NCBI GenBank assembly: GCA_020200235.1 | Contig: JAIVJC010000136.1 | Coordinates: 1-37,114 of the forward strand | DNA length: 37,114 nucleotides | Direction of reading: 5' to 3' | DNA from: Acidobacteriota bacterium | Lineage (GTDB): Bacteria > Acidobacteriota > Blastocatellia > Pyrinomonadales > Pyrinomonadaceae | Part shown: positions 15,906 through 24,540 of the stretch, piece after piece | How the letters are laid out: each line of letters starts with the position of its first letter | How positions within the stretch are numbered: position 1 is the first letter of the stretch | Translations under genes and position numbers: made by a program | The notes under the pieces: model-generated | What the model saw: only the letters and a program-made list of their open reading frames with translations | What the model was told of the DNA's origin: nothing | Database searches by the model: none

Positions 15906-17540
15906 ATGGCTAACGGCTTAGTGATCAATCTGGAGGTCGGGCGCGCGCGCCACACCGAGGTGATGACGCAGGATCGCGTCCGCATCGGCACGGGCGAAGG
16001 CTGCGACCTCCGTCTCAAGCCCGAAGCCTTCAAGGGCGCGAGCAGCCTCGTGCTCGAACTCGCGCGCGCGGACGGGCACTACCGCGTCTCCGACTTCGAC
16101 CCGCGCCTCCCCTTCCGCCACAACGGCAGGCCCATCTCGACCGGAACGCTCATCGACGACGGCGACAAAGTCCAACTGCCGGAGAGCGCGCTCACGCTCC
16201 GCTTCTTCATCATCGACGCCGCGCCCGCGCCCTCCGCCCTCGTCCCCGAACACCGCCGCGACGTCCACGTCGCGCCCTTCATCGAGCACGCGGCGCTCGA
16301 AGCCTCCGCGACCTCCCGCCGCGACGACGCGAAAGTCTTCCTGCGCGAGTTCACGCGCGAGCTGGTGAGGGAGATCAACCTGAGCACGAAGGTGCTCGTC
16401 TTCCTCTTCGCGCTCGCGCTCGTCGGCGGCTCGCTCTACCTCGGCTTCGCCGGGTTCAAGGAGTTGAAGCAGAGCCGCCGCCACCTCGAAGAGCAGAACG
16501 CCGAGATCGCGCGCCTGAACGATCAGGTTCGCCAGTCGCAGCAGCAGTTCACACAGGTCACGCAGTCGAACCACGACATCATCAACAGCCTCTCGCTCGC
16601 GCCGAAGATTCGCAGCGAGTACGGCGGCGGCGTCTGCCTGATCTCGGGCATTTACGTCTTCGTCGAATCGGGCACGGGTCGCCCCCTGCGCTACCCAGAG
16701 ACGCGCCCGCCCGACCAACTCGATCCCGCCGCGCCCGACGCGCAGACTCCCCTGCTCACGCCCGACGGCAAGGGCGCGGTCGCCGAGTTCCCCTACGTCG
16801 GCACGGGCTTCCACGTCGGCGGCGGCTTCGTCCTGACGAACCGGCACGTCGCCGCCGAGCCGTGGCAGGCTGACGAGCGCTCGATGGTCTTCGGCAGCAC
16901 CGTCAGCGGCCGCCCCAAGCTCACGCGGCTCATCGCCTACTTCCCCGGCCTCAAACAGGCGGTCACGCTGCGCGTGCGTCAGGTCTCCCAGCGCGACGAC
17001 ATCGCCGTCTGCCAGATCGACGGCGCGACCGCGACCGGCTCGCTCCCCGTCCTGCTGCTCGACGAGAACTCCGACGCGGCGACCGTCGGCAAGCCCGTCG
17101 TGTTGATGGGCTACCCTTCGGGACCCGACCGCATCCTCGCCTCGCTGCCGGACGAAGACTCGTCGGCGATCAAGCAGCGCTACGGCTCGTCGCTCGATGT
17201 GCTGGTGTCGCACCTCGCCGAGCGCAACTTGATCAAGCCGTTCACCTCGCAGGGGCACGTCGCCGACGTGGAGACGCACCGCATCGTCTACGACGCGCGC
17301 ACGAGCGAGGGCGGATCGGGCGCGCCGCTCTTCGGACAGTCGGGGCGCGTCATCGGCGTCAACTTCGCGGTCTTCACCGAGATCAGCGACGCCAATTTCG
17401 CCGTCCCTGTCCGCTTCGCCATCACGCTTCTGGAGAAAGCCGGGTGGGTCGCCCCGCCGCCCGCGGCGGGCGAGGCGAATTCCGTCTCGGCGTCTAAAGA
17501 GACGAAGACCGCGGCTCTCAACTCGAACCAACCGCGCTAG
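15906..17540 (+). CDS. FHA-like/TM/coiled-coil/trypsin-like serine protease
   Basis: A 544-residue membrane protein with an unusual order of parts. Residues 1-105 look like an FHA-type beta sandwich (VRIGTGEGCDLRL, then FRHNGRPISTGTLIDDGDKVQL). One membrane helix lies at about 162-183 (TKVLVFLFALALVGGSLYLG), and a Gln/Glu-rich coiled coil at 185-222. The C-terminal half is a trypsin-like (S1/HtrA-type) protease with a complete triad: H314 in LTNRHVA, D365 in RDDIAV and S471 in EGGSGAPLF. There is no PDZ domain. The layout predicts a cytoplasmic FHA-like domain and a periplasmic protease. The FHA assignment is weaker than the protease because the usual Ser/His phosphopeptide residues are not clearly in place. 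Confidence 0.85.
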   Translation: MANGLVINLEVGRARHTEVMTQDRVRIGTGEGCDLRLKPEAFKGASSLVLELARADGHYRVSDFDPRLPFRHNGRPISTGTLIDDGDKVQLPESALTLRFFIIDAAPAPSALVPEHRRDVHVAPFIEHAALEASATSRRDDAKVFLREFTRELVREINLSTKVLVFLFALALVGGSLYLGFAGFKELKQSRRHLEEQNAEIARLNDQVRQSQQQFTQVTQSNHDIINSLSLAPKIRSEYGGGVCLISGIYVFVESGTGRPLRYPETRPPDQLDPAAPDAQTPLLTPDGKGAVAEFPYVGTGFHVGGGFVLTNRHVAAEPWQADERSMVFGSTVSGRPKLTRLIAYFPGLKQAVTLRVRQVSQRDDIAVCQIDGATATGSLPVLLLDENSDAATVGKPVVLMGYPSGPDRILASLPDEDSSAIKQRYGSSLDVLVSHLAERNLIKPFTSQGHVADVETHRIVYDARTSEGGSGAPLFGQSGRVIGVNFAVFTEISDANFAVPVRFAITLLEKAGWVAPPPAAGEANSVSASKETKTAALNSNQPR

Positions 17541-17614
17541 CCCGAACCCCTTGCGCGGACTATCAGCCGCGCGCGGAGGGACACGCGAGTTGGTGGGTTG
17601 GAGGGAGTACCGTG

Positions 17615-17755
17615 ATGAGCCTGATCTATCTTCACGGCGAGCTGCTAATGCCTTTTATTCTAGGGGTGCTGGTGCTCGCCGCGCTCGGTTGGGTCGCGAT
17701 CATATACATGGTGTATCGACTCTGGCGAAACAGGGGAAATAGCACCCCTTTGTGA
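17615..17755 (+). CDS. Small single-pass membrane protein, 46 residues
   Basis: It starts MSLIYLHGELLMPF, continues with the helix ILGVLVLAALGWVAIIYMVY and ends in a basic RLWRNRGNSTPL tail. GGAGGG at 17600-17605 lies 9 nt from the ATG, a strong ribosome site. It sits 74 bp after the protease gene on the same strand and before the promoter-like element of the GT39 gene. The layout (short N-terminus, one helix, basic tail) resembles the 34-residue ORF at 11909, but the two sequences are not obviously homologous. The family is not recognised. Confidence 0.65.
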   Translation: MSLIYLHGELLMPFILGVLVLAALGWVAIIYMVYRLWRNRGNSTPL

Positions 17756-17781
17756 GGACGCACCCCGACGCGCCAAGTCTT

Positions 17782-17810
17782 TTGACAGCCGGGGCTTGAA
17801 ACCGTTAACC
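17782..17810 (+). promoter_or_regulatory. Candidate promoter for the GT39 run: TTGACA-17-TTAACC
   Basis: A perfect TTGACA box (17782-17787) has exactly 17 nt before TTAACC (17805-17810), which is a poor -10. It lies about 70 nt upstream of the TTG at 17880. The -35 could be chance. Confidence 0.3.
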
Positions 17811-17879
17811 TTGCGCCTTTTGTGAGCGCACGTGTTTGTGCTCTAGGTACTCTGCCGAGCCCACTGGCGAGCGAAAGTT

Positions 17880-19592
17880 TTGGAGAAGATTCTGTCAGCA
17901 CCCGCCTCGACCATCACGACCGCGCGCCTGTGCGCCGGGGCGCTCGACGCGCGGCGCGAGTGGGCGCTCAGCCGCACGCTCGTCGCGTCGATCCTCGCGC
18001 TCGTCGTCGTGGCGGGCTTCGGCTTCCGCGCGACGCGCCTCGGGACGGAAGGGCTGAGCGAGGACGAGCTGAACAAGCTGCGCGCCGTCGAAGACTACCG
18101 CGCGCGCGGGCTGACGTCGGCGAACGGCGAGCACCCGATGCTGATGAAGGCGCTGCTGACGGCGAGTGTCGTCGCCTGCGAGAAGTGGAACGCGACGGGG
18201 CTCGCGCAAGGTCGTCCTTCATCAATCGTCTCCGTCGAGACGGCGCTGCGCCTGCCCGGCGCGATCTTCGGCGCGCTCACGTCACTGCTGATCTTCCTCG
18301 TCGTCTCCGAACTCTTCGGCACGCCGACCGCGCTCGTCGCCGCCGCGCTCTGGGCTTTCGATCCTACAGCCGCGGGCTTCAACCGCATCGCGAAGGAGGA
18401 TTCGTTCTACCTCTTCTTCTTCCTGCTCGCCAGCTTCTTCTGGCTGCGCGGTCAGCGCGCGGCGGAATCGAACGCACGCAAGCCGGAGCCCTTCTACTGG
18501 GCGGCAGCCGCGTCGTTCGGCGCGATGCTCGCCTCGAAGTACCTGCCGCACATGTTCGGCATCGCCGTCAGCTACTACTGGGTCTTTCAGGGCGTGCCTT
18601 CCACGCGCTGGCGGTTGGGGAAAAAGAAGTGGCTCGCCTTCTTCGTCATCATGGGCGCGGCGTTCGTCGCCTGTAACCCGACGATCCTGCTGCCCGCGAC
18701 GCTGCACGAGATGCGCGTCTTCGCGGGCGAGCACCGCATCGGTCACGACAGCTACGAATTTCTTGGTCGCCTCTACCCCAACCAGGTGACCCTCTGGTTC
18801 AAGGGCTCGCCCTGGTACTTCTACTACGCCTTCATGGCGTTCAAGCTGCCCCTCGCCGTCGTCGTCGCTTTCGTCGTGGGTCTGCCGGTGCTCTTCACGA
18901 AGCGGCTCGGCGACGGACGCTACTTCCTCCTCTTCTGGCTCTTCTTCTGGTTCCTGCCCTTCACGGTCATGGGTGGGAAGTTCACGCGCTATTTCACCCT
19001 GGTGCTCCCGGCGGTTTTGATGACCGCCGCCATCGGCATGAACTTCGCCGCCTCGCGACTCGCTCGACTCTGGTCGGGCGAGACCGCGCGCAGCTTCGCC
19101 TACACCTCCGTCGCGCTCTTCGCCGTCACGCTCTCGGCTTACGCCTCTGCGTCCGCCGCGCCGCACTACCGCCTCTACACGAACGCGCTCGGCGGAGGCG
19201 CGGCGCGCGCCGGGAGCTACTTCCCGCACGACGAGTTCTACGACGCGAGCACCCCGGAGATCGCCGCCCGCCTCGCGCGACTCGCGCGACCCGGCGCGCG
19301 CGTCGCGAGCGAGACGCCGGATCTGTTCGACTACTACGTGCGCCGCGCCGGGCGCGACGATCTCTCCCAGGTTTCGCTCTCGGATCAGTCGGCGGTGCGC
19401 GCGCTGTCGGTCGGCGACGCCGTCGCCGTCGCGCGCGGTCGCCGTTATTTCAGCAACGACGCGACCGCCGCGCGGCTCGAGGCGGCGAGCCGCCCCGCCG
19501 CGACTGTCTCGCTCGGCTCGACGCCGTCGGCGCAGGTCTTCATGCTCGACGAATCCGCGCTCGCGGCGATCCGCGGCGCGAACGGGCGTTGA
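17880..19592 (+). CDS. GT39-like (ArnT/PMT superfamily) membrane glycosyltransferase
   Basis: A polytopic GT-C glycosyltransferase of 570 residues that uses a polyprenyl-phosphate sugar donor, by family analogy. The first periplasmic loop has the acidic catalytic-type motif in GLSEDELNKLRAVEDY. Other typical segments are ALRLPGAIFGALTSLLIFLV and AFDPTAAGFNRIAKEDSFYL. Ten or more hydrophobic helices are visible, including one at about 34-52, and the C-terminal 130 residues form a soluble domain. TTG at 17880 is the only start that precedes the first helix without losing it, but the N-terminus is uncertain because there is no clear Shine-Dalgarno. It opens a same-strand run with the exported protein, phosphatase-like protein and flippase fusion. 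The acceptor is unknown. Confidence 0.82.
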   Translation: MEKILSAPASTITTARLCAGALDARREWALSRTLVASILALVVVAGFGFRATRLGTEGLSEDELNKLRAVEDYRARGLTSANGEHPMLMKALLTASVVACEKWNATGLAQGRPSSIVSVETALRLPGAIFGALTSLLIFLVVSELFGTPTALVAAALWAFDPTAAGFNRIAKEDSFYLFFFLLASFFWLRGQRAAESNARKPEPFYWAAAASFGAMLASKYLPHMFGIAVSYYWVFQGVPSTRWRLGKKKWLAFFVIMGAAFVACNPTILLPATLHEMRVFAGEHRIGHDSYEFLGRLYPNQVTLWFKGSPWYFYYAFMAFKLPLAVVVAFVVGLPVLFTKRLGDGRYFLLFWLFFWFLPFTVMGGKFTRYFTLVLPAVLMTAAIGMNFAASRLARLWSGETARSFAYTSVALFAVTLSAYASASAAPHYRLYTNALGGGAARAGSYFPHDEFYDASTPEIAARLARLARPGARVASETPDLFDYYVRRAGRDDLSQVSLSDQSAVRALSVGDAVAVARGRRYFSNDATAARLEAASRPAATVSLGSTPSAQVFMLDESALAAIRGANGR

Positions 19593-19864
19593 GCCCGCCC
19601 GAATGACGGCAACTTCGCCCGCGCGCGGGCGCATCGCAGCCTCGACCCGGCGGAGACGCGGGCTAACGTTACTACGCGACGGCGCGTCTTTCGATAGCGC
19701 CGATCTCAAATTTGACTGCGGCGGCACGCCGGTTGCCGATGTTGCGGCGAAGGTCAGGGATCGTTTGATTCGCTTGGAATAGGGCGCGCCGTCACCCCTC
19801 GCGGCGCAGTGAAACCGCTCCACCCGAAGCGCCGCTCGGCAGAAGCGGGCAAAGTTCTGTGATT

Positions 19865-21901
19865 ATGAAAAGCGTCAACACTCCTCAACGACACGGGCGA
19901 GTAACTTGCGCTCTTCTCGCACTGATTCTGTCGCTGCAAGCCGCGGCTCCGCCCGCGCTCGCGCAGACCGCTGAGCCGCGCGCCGCGTCCGACGATCAGG
20001 GCGCGCGAACCGCCGGCTCGTTCCGCGTCGAGCGCCAGGTCGTCCCCGGCGGCGCGGAGCTGTTGACCATCTTCGGCAGCCTCAACGGCTCGCCGCAATC
20101 GGAAGGCGGCGAGGCGCCGCTCGTCAGCGTCCTGCGCGACACGCTCGGCGATCAGTCGCGCGACAACGATCTCCTGCGCTACGTCTGGATGCACACCTAC
20201 ACGCGCCCCTCCGCCGCCCAGCGCGCCGCCTCCGCCGTCCCATTCCTCTACACGCGCGTCGGGAGTAAGAACCACGCTAAAGACGAAGTGCCGCCGCCCG
20301 TCGTCGATCTCGCGGGCGCCGAGCGCGAGGTGTGGCAGAAGGTCTTCTACTCGGCGCTCCAATCGATGCTCGTCGATCCCGTTAGCCTCGCCGTCAAGGC
20401 TTCGTCGCGCACCTACCGCCGCAACCTCGACGACTACCGCAAGGCGCACGTCATCCGCGCCCTCGCCGTCCTCGCGCTCTACGAGGAGACGACCGCCGCG
20501 CAGCCCGTCTTCACCGAGGCGGAGCGGCGCGAGATTCAGTCGCGGCTCGTGCTCTCGCAGAAATCTTTCGGCGGCGCGCTCGACGATCTCTACCTGCAGC
20601 GCGTCGAGCAGAAGGAGGCTTCGAAGAACGAGGACGAGCGCGGTCACAACTGGGAGATGCTGCGGCAGCGCGCCGAGACAGAGGGTCTCTACTTCGAGCC
20701 GCTCACACTTCCCGACGGCAGCGCCACGCACGCCCTTCTCTGGACGACGCGCGAGGACGTTGCGGCGAGACAGAACCGGGACTTCGGCAAGCGCTTCCTC
20801 AACGTCGCAAACCCGTGGCGGGACGCGAGGCTGCGCAAGTGGGACGGCTACACAGAGGCGCGCTACTTCGACGCGGAGGGTCGCGCCGTCGGCTCGGACT
20901 CGCCCGGCGCGCGCAAAGTAGAGATGATCCCGCTGGCGCTCTACGGTCTCGATCACCCGAAGATTCCGATCCTGCTCGTCGACTTCCGCGACACGCTGAA
21001 CCCGAAGGGCAGGGAGATGACGCGGCGCGTCCTGAACGATCTCGCCCGCAACGTCTTCGCCCTCTCCCGCTTCGACCTCGCCTACATGCTCGGGCGCACC
21101 ACCTACGAGTGGGTGACGAACCGGCGCGGCATGGACGTGAACCAGCCCTCGCGCCTGCGCGCCTACTCGCAGCTGAAGCTCCTGCTCTCGCTCGACGCCT
21201 CGCTCGACCCCGCCCTGCGCGAGGAGATCAACGGCAGGCTCGAACTCGTCTCGCTCAACCCCCTGGAGAACGACCGCAAGGCGGAGGCGAAGTTCGCGCG
21301 CGAGCAGTACGCCGCGCTGCTCGACTACGCGCGCCGCCCCGGCGGGCTCGGCGCGCGCCTCGACCGCGACCGCCGCGAGGAGATGGTCTCGGCGAGCCAC
21401 GGTCGCGCGGCGCAGACCTTCTTCAAAGTCGCCAACACGCTTTCCTTCGGGCTCTACACGCACCGCGAGGACGCGCCGGCGGCCCGTCAGGTCGCCGCGC
21501 TCGACGTGGAGCGCAGCCTCTCGCGCCACCGCAAGTTCCTGCGCGAGGTGGCGAAGACCAGCTCGCAGATCGAGGTCGAGTGGGACGTGCGGGAGGTGCG
21601 CCGCTCGCTCGGATTCCTCGCCGCTCACGGCGCGAGAGCCGACGGCAAGACCTCCGCGGCGGTCGCGCGCATCTTCACCCGGTCGGCTGACGAGGGCGTG
21701 CGCCGCCTGTGCCTCGACTGCCTCTACCGCATCAACAACGAGACGGCGAAGAACTCGCTCGTGCGCATCTACCGCGACGAGTCGCAGGAGGCGCGCTGGC
21801 GCTCGATGAGCGCGGACTACCTGCGCGCCGCCACGCGCGACCAGCAGCGCATCTCGCCGAACGACGCCAAGTTCATCGCCACCATCGGCGGCAACGAGTG
21901 A
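19865..21901 (+). CDS. Exported protein of unknown function, 678 residues
   Basis: I do not recognise a family. The ATG at 19865 begins a signal peptide (CALLALILSLQAAAPPALAQ); a GTG two codons upstream is also open. The mature part has no membrane helix. It contains mixed blocks such as FRVERQVVPGGAELLTIFGSL, YGLDHPKIPILLVDFRDTLNPK and SRFDLAYMLGRTTYEWVTNRRG, and a helical C-terminus, RSADEGVRRLCLDCLYRIN, that resembles HEAT repeats. It precedes the phosphatase-like gene by 53 nt on the same strand, and that gap holds one arm of a heptamer array. The tight link to envelope genes suggests a periplasmic job in the same process; this is inference from context alone. Confidence 0.8.
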   Translation: MKSVNTPQRHGRVTCALLALILSLQAAAPPALAQTAEPRAASDDQGARTAGSFRVERQVVPGGAELLTIFGSLNGSPQSEGGEAPLVSVLRDTLGDQSRDNDLLRYVWMHTYTRPSAAQRAASAVPFLYTRVGSKNHAKDEVPPPVVDLAGAEREVWQKVFYSALQSMLVDPVSLAVKASSRTYRRNLDDYRKAHVIRALAVLALYEETTAAQPVFTEAERREIQSRLVLSQKSFGGALDDLYLQRVEQKEASKNEDERGHNWEMLRQRAETEGLYFEPLTLPDGSATHALLWTTREDVAARQNRDFGKRFLNVANPWRDARLRKWDGYTEARYFDAEGRAVGSDSPGARKVEMIPLALYGLDHPKIPILLVDFRDTLNPKGREMTRRVLNDLARNVFALSRFDLAYMLGRTTYEWVTNRRGMDVNQPSRLRAYSQLKLLLSLDASLDPALREEINGRLELVSLNPLENDRKAEAKFAREQYAALLDYARRPGGLGARLDRDRREEMVSASHGRAAQTFFKVANTLSFGLYTHREDAPAARQVAALDVERSLSRHRKFLREVAKTSSQIEVEWDVREVRRSLGFLAAHGARADGKTSAAVARIFTRSADEGVRRLCLDCLYRINNETAKNSLVRIYRDESQEARWRSMSADYLRAATRDQQRISPNDAKFIATIGGNE

Positions 21902-21905
21902 CGAG

Positions 21906-22028
21906 AATGCGGAATGCGGAATGCGGAATGCGGATTTGGGGAAGGGGACGCGATTTGAATAAGCGCGCCCCTCTTCGATCTGCCATCTGCTTTCTCCAAT
22001 CCGCAATCCGCATTCCGCATTCCGCAAT
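21906..22028. repeat. Heptamer inverted array B (AATGCGG / CCGCATT)
   Basis: The left arm is four perfect AATGCGG units (21906-21933), starting 5 nt after the stop of the exported protein. The right arm is CCGCAAT, CCGCATT, CCGCATT, CCGCAAT (22001-22028). The 67-nt loop holds a GAAGGGGA ribosome site and the TTG start of the next gene. The right arm is inside that gene and is read as SAIRIPHSAI in its signal peptide. Confidence 0.93.
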
Positions 22029-24540
22029 CCTTATATTCTGCCTGTTCGTCTCGCCGCTCGCGGCGCGCGCGCAGGCGCGGCGCGTCGTGGTCGTCAAGGT
22101 GGACGGGCTGTCGCAGGATCAGATTGATCGCTTCATCAACGAGCGCGACGCTCGCTCCGGCAAGAGCCTGCTCCCGTGGTTCGAGCACGTCTTCTACGAG
22201 CGCGGCACGCGGCTGCAGAATTTTTACGTGCGCGGTATGAGCCTGTCGGGTCCCTCGTGGTCGCTCCTCGACACGGGGCAGCGCCTCCAGATCAAGGGTA
22301 ACGTCGAGTTCGACCGGCTCACACTCCACTCCTACGACTACCTGAACTTCATCCCCTTCTGGCTCGGTCACCTCGGTCGCGTCCGCGTGGACATGCCCGG
22401 CGTCGAACTGTTGGACGAGCTGGGCGTGCCGCTCTTAGTCGACAACTACCACTACGACCAGCGGCACATCAGCTTCCAGCTCTACCAGCGCGGCACGCGT
22501 TGGACGACGCTGGAGCGCGGGCTCAAAGGCTACTTCGTGCGCACGCCCGGCGATCTCTTCGACGAGTGGGTGATGGGGCTCGAAGGGCGCAACATCCTCA
22601 TGAGTCAGCTCGAGCGCGAGGTGCTCGACAAGCTCAACGACCCGCGCGTGCGCTACCTCGACTTCTACACGACCGAGTTCGATCACGCCGCGCACCACAA
22701 CCGCGACCGCGCCACGCACCTCGCCGCCCTGCAGGAGCTCGACGATCAGATCGGTCGCATCTGGACGGCGATCCAGAAGACGCCGCAGGCCGCCGAGACC
22801 GCGCTCGTCGTCGTCTCCGATCACGGCACGAACACGGACGGGCGCGTCTACTCTCAGGGCTTCAACCTCGTCAAGCTGCTCGCGAGCGCGGGCGGCGGCG
22901 GCCACCACGTCGTCACCAAGCGGCGGCTGATGAACGACTACGCCGTCAAAGGCTTTTACCCGCTCGTCCCCCTCATCTACACGACGAGCGACGAGACCTA
23001 CTACCTCAAGGGTCAGAGCAACGACTACCCGACCGCGCTCGTCGATTTCGACGGCAACGAGCGCGCGGCGGTGCACCTGCGCGACAGCGATCTCAACGCG
23101 CTGCACGTCCTGCTCGCGCGGCTCCAGTCCAGGAAACTCTCGCCCGCGCAGGCGCGCGCCGCGACCGACTATTTCTTCGCGACCGTCGAGCGCCGCCGCG
23201 CGGGCTGGCGGAGGCTCGTCTCGGAGCTGACCGAGGAGCTGGGCGCGCTGCGACGCCTCATCGTGAAGCAGCAGGCTCTCTACGAGACGCGACCGAAGAA
23301 GTGGACGAAGGCGGACTCGGACGCCGGTCGCGATCAGGAGGCGCGCCGTCTCTTCGCGCAGATCGACTCGTGGACGACCGACGAGCGGCAATACGCCGAA
23401 TACCTCCGCACGCTCTCGAGCCTGCTCGCGCTCAGCCGCGAGAGTTTCGATCCGTCGAAGCTGAAGATTCCAGACTTGATCGCGAAGGGCTCAATGGGCG
23501 AGTCGAACACGATCGCGGAGCTGCAAAACTACGTCGTCGGTCTCGCGCCCGGAGGCGTCGCGCTCGCGCCCGACGGCACGCTCGACGCGGCGCGCAGTTT
23601 CGCGCGCATCGACTATCTTGCGCTCCTGCGCGAGACGCGCGTGCGCAACAACGTCCAGCCCGGGGTGGACAGCCACCCCGTGGATTTCGTCGCGCTGCGC
23701 GTCCCGCCCGAAGATTTGATCGCCGACGCTTCGGAAGAGCAAAGCCCTGATTCCGTCGTCTGGCTCTACCGCGCCGCCGATAGTCAGGCGCTGATCTTCG
23801 CGCGCGAGGGGCGCGGCGGCGCGCGCCTGCTGCGCTACGCCCCCGTCTCGAACCTCACTCAGGGCGCGGACGGGAAGATTCGTTACGTGCGCGCCGCGTG
23901 GCGCGACGATCTGCCGCTCAAGATTTGGGAGGATCGGAAGCTGCTGTTGCACGCCGGTGCGTCGCGCGCCGAGTGGCTCGCGGGCTGGCACACCGACCTG
24001 GAATGGCTGCGCGCGCTGCACCTGACCGACTACTCGAACGGTCTCGTCGGTCTCGACGAACAGTTCGCGCGCCACACGACCCCCTCGACCGAAACGGGAG
24101 TGCCCGGCTTGACCAACGACGAGCGCCTGATCCGTCGGTACCGGCAGAGGCAGCGCAGGCTCGTCGAGACTGATCTGCTCGTCCTCGCCAGCAACCACTG
24201 GAACTTCGACGTGCGCGGCTTCAACCCCGGAGGTAACCACGGCTCCTTCTTCCGCGTCTCGACCCACTCGACGCTCATGTTCGCGGGCGGCGACGCGACG
24301 AAAATCCCGCGCGCTCGCGTCGTCGAAGAGCCCTACGACAGCCTGAGTTTCGTCCCCACGTTCCTGACTCTCACCGGGCAACTTCCGCGACCGGGCGAGC
24401 CCTTGCCCGCGGGATTCGCGCGCCAGCCCGAACAGTTCCCCGGTCGCATCGTCGCGGAACTTTTCGAGCCGGCGCCGCGCACGAATCCGCCGGCTGCGAT
24501 CACCTCAAGCACCAAGACGCCCGCGGAGGTGAAGCGTTGA
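21955..24540 (+). CDS. Exported alkaline-phosphatase-superfamily (type I phosphodiesterase-like) protein
   Basis: A large (861-residue) periplasmic hydrolase candidate. The fold is seen from RRVVVVKVDGLSQDQIDRF (first metal Asp), GMSLSGPSWSLLDTGQ (nucleophile region, Ser/Thr), DFYTTEFDHAAHHNRD (Asp-x3-His) and ALVVVSDHGTNTDG (Asp-His), with GGGGHHVVTK and NPGGNHGSFFRVSTH as later metal-ligand regions. The TTG at 21955 was chosen because GAAGGGGA lies just upstream and a signal peptide follows (MNKRAPLRSAICFLQSAIRI, then PHSAILIFCLFVSPLAARAQ); an in-frame ATG at 21907 lies inside the left repeat arm. Part of the signal peptide is encoded by heptamer repeats. Its stop overlaps the start of the flippase fusion. 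The substrate may be a phospho-lipid or glycan ester; that is not shown by the sequence. Confidence 0.85.
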   Translation: MNKRAPLRSAICFLQSAIRIPHSAILIFCLFVSPLAARAQARRVVVVKVDGLSQDQIDRFINERDARSGKSLLPWFEHVFYERGTRLQNFYVRGMSLSGPSWSLLDTGQRLQIKGNVEFDRLTLHSYDYLNFIPFWLGHLGRVRVDMPGVELLDELGVPLLVDNYHYDQRHISFQLYQRGTRWTTLERGLKGYFVRTPGDLFDEWVMGLEGRNILMSQLEREVLDKLNDPRVRYLDFYTTEFDHAAHHNRDRATHLAALQELDDQIGRIWTAIQKTPQAAETALVVVSDHGTNTDGRVYSQGFNLVKLLASAGGGGHHVVTKRRLMNDYAVKGFYPLVPLIYTTSDETYYLKGQSNDYPTALVDFDGNERAAVHLRDSDLNALHVLLARLQSRKLSPAQARAATDYFFATVERRRAGWRRLVSELTEELGALRRLIVKQQALYETRPKKWTKADSDAGRDQEARRLFAQIDSWTTDERQYAEYLRTLSSLLALSRESFDPSKLKIPDLIAKGSMGESNTIAELQNYVVGLAPGGVALAPDGTLDAARSFARIDYLALLRETRVRNNVQPGVDSHPVDFVALRVPPEDLIADASEEQSPDSVVWLYRAADSQALIFAREGRGGARLLRYAPVSNLTQGADGKIRYVRAAWRDDLPLKIWEDRKLLLHAGASRAEWLAGWHTDLEWLRALHLTDYSNGLVGLDEQFARHTTPSTETGVPGLTNDERLIRRYRQRQRRLVETDLLVLASNHWNFDVRGFNPGGNHGSFFRVSTHSTLMFAGGDATKIPRARVVEEPYDSLSFVPTFLTLTGQLPRPGEPLPAGFARQPEQFPGRIVAELFEPAPRTNPPAAITSSTKTPAEVKR
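24525..24530 (+). promoter_or_regulatory. Ribosome-binding site that fixes the TTG start at 24537
   Basis: GGAGGT lies 6 nt before TTG at 24537 and within the last codons of the preceding gene. The TTG overlaps that gene's TGA (TTGA), which implies translational coupling. Confidence 0.85.

Noticed and set aside
19603-19782. 59-codon ORF after the GT39 gene
   Set aside because: No ribosome site, Arg-rich N-terminus and no recognised family; its C-terminal part looks slightly protein-like, so it is left as doubtful.
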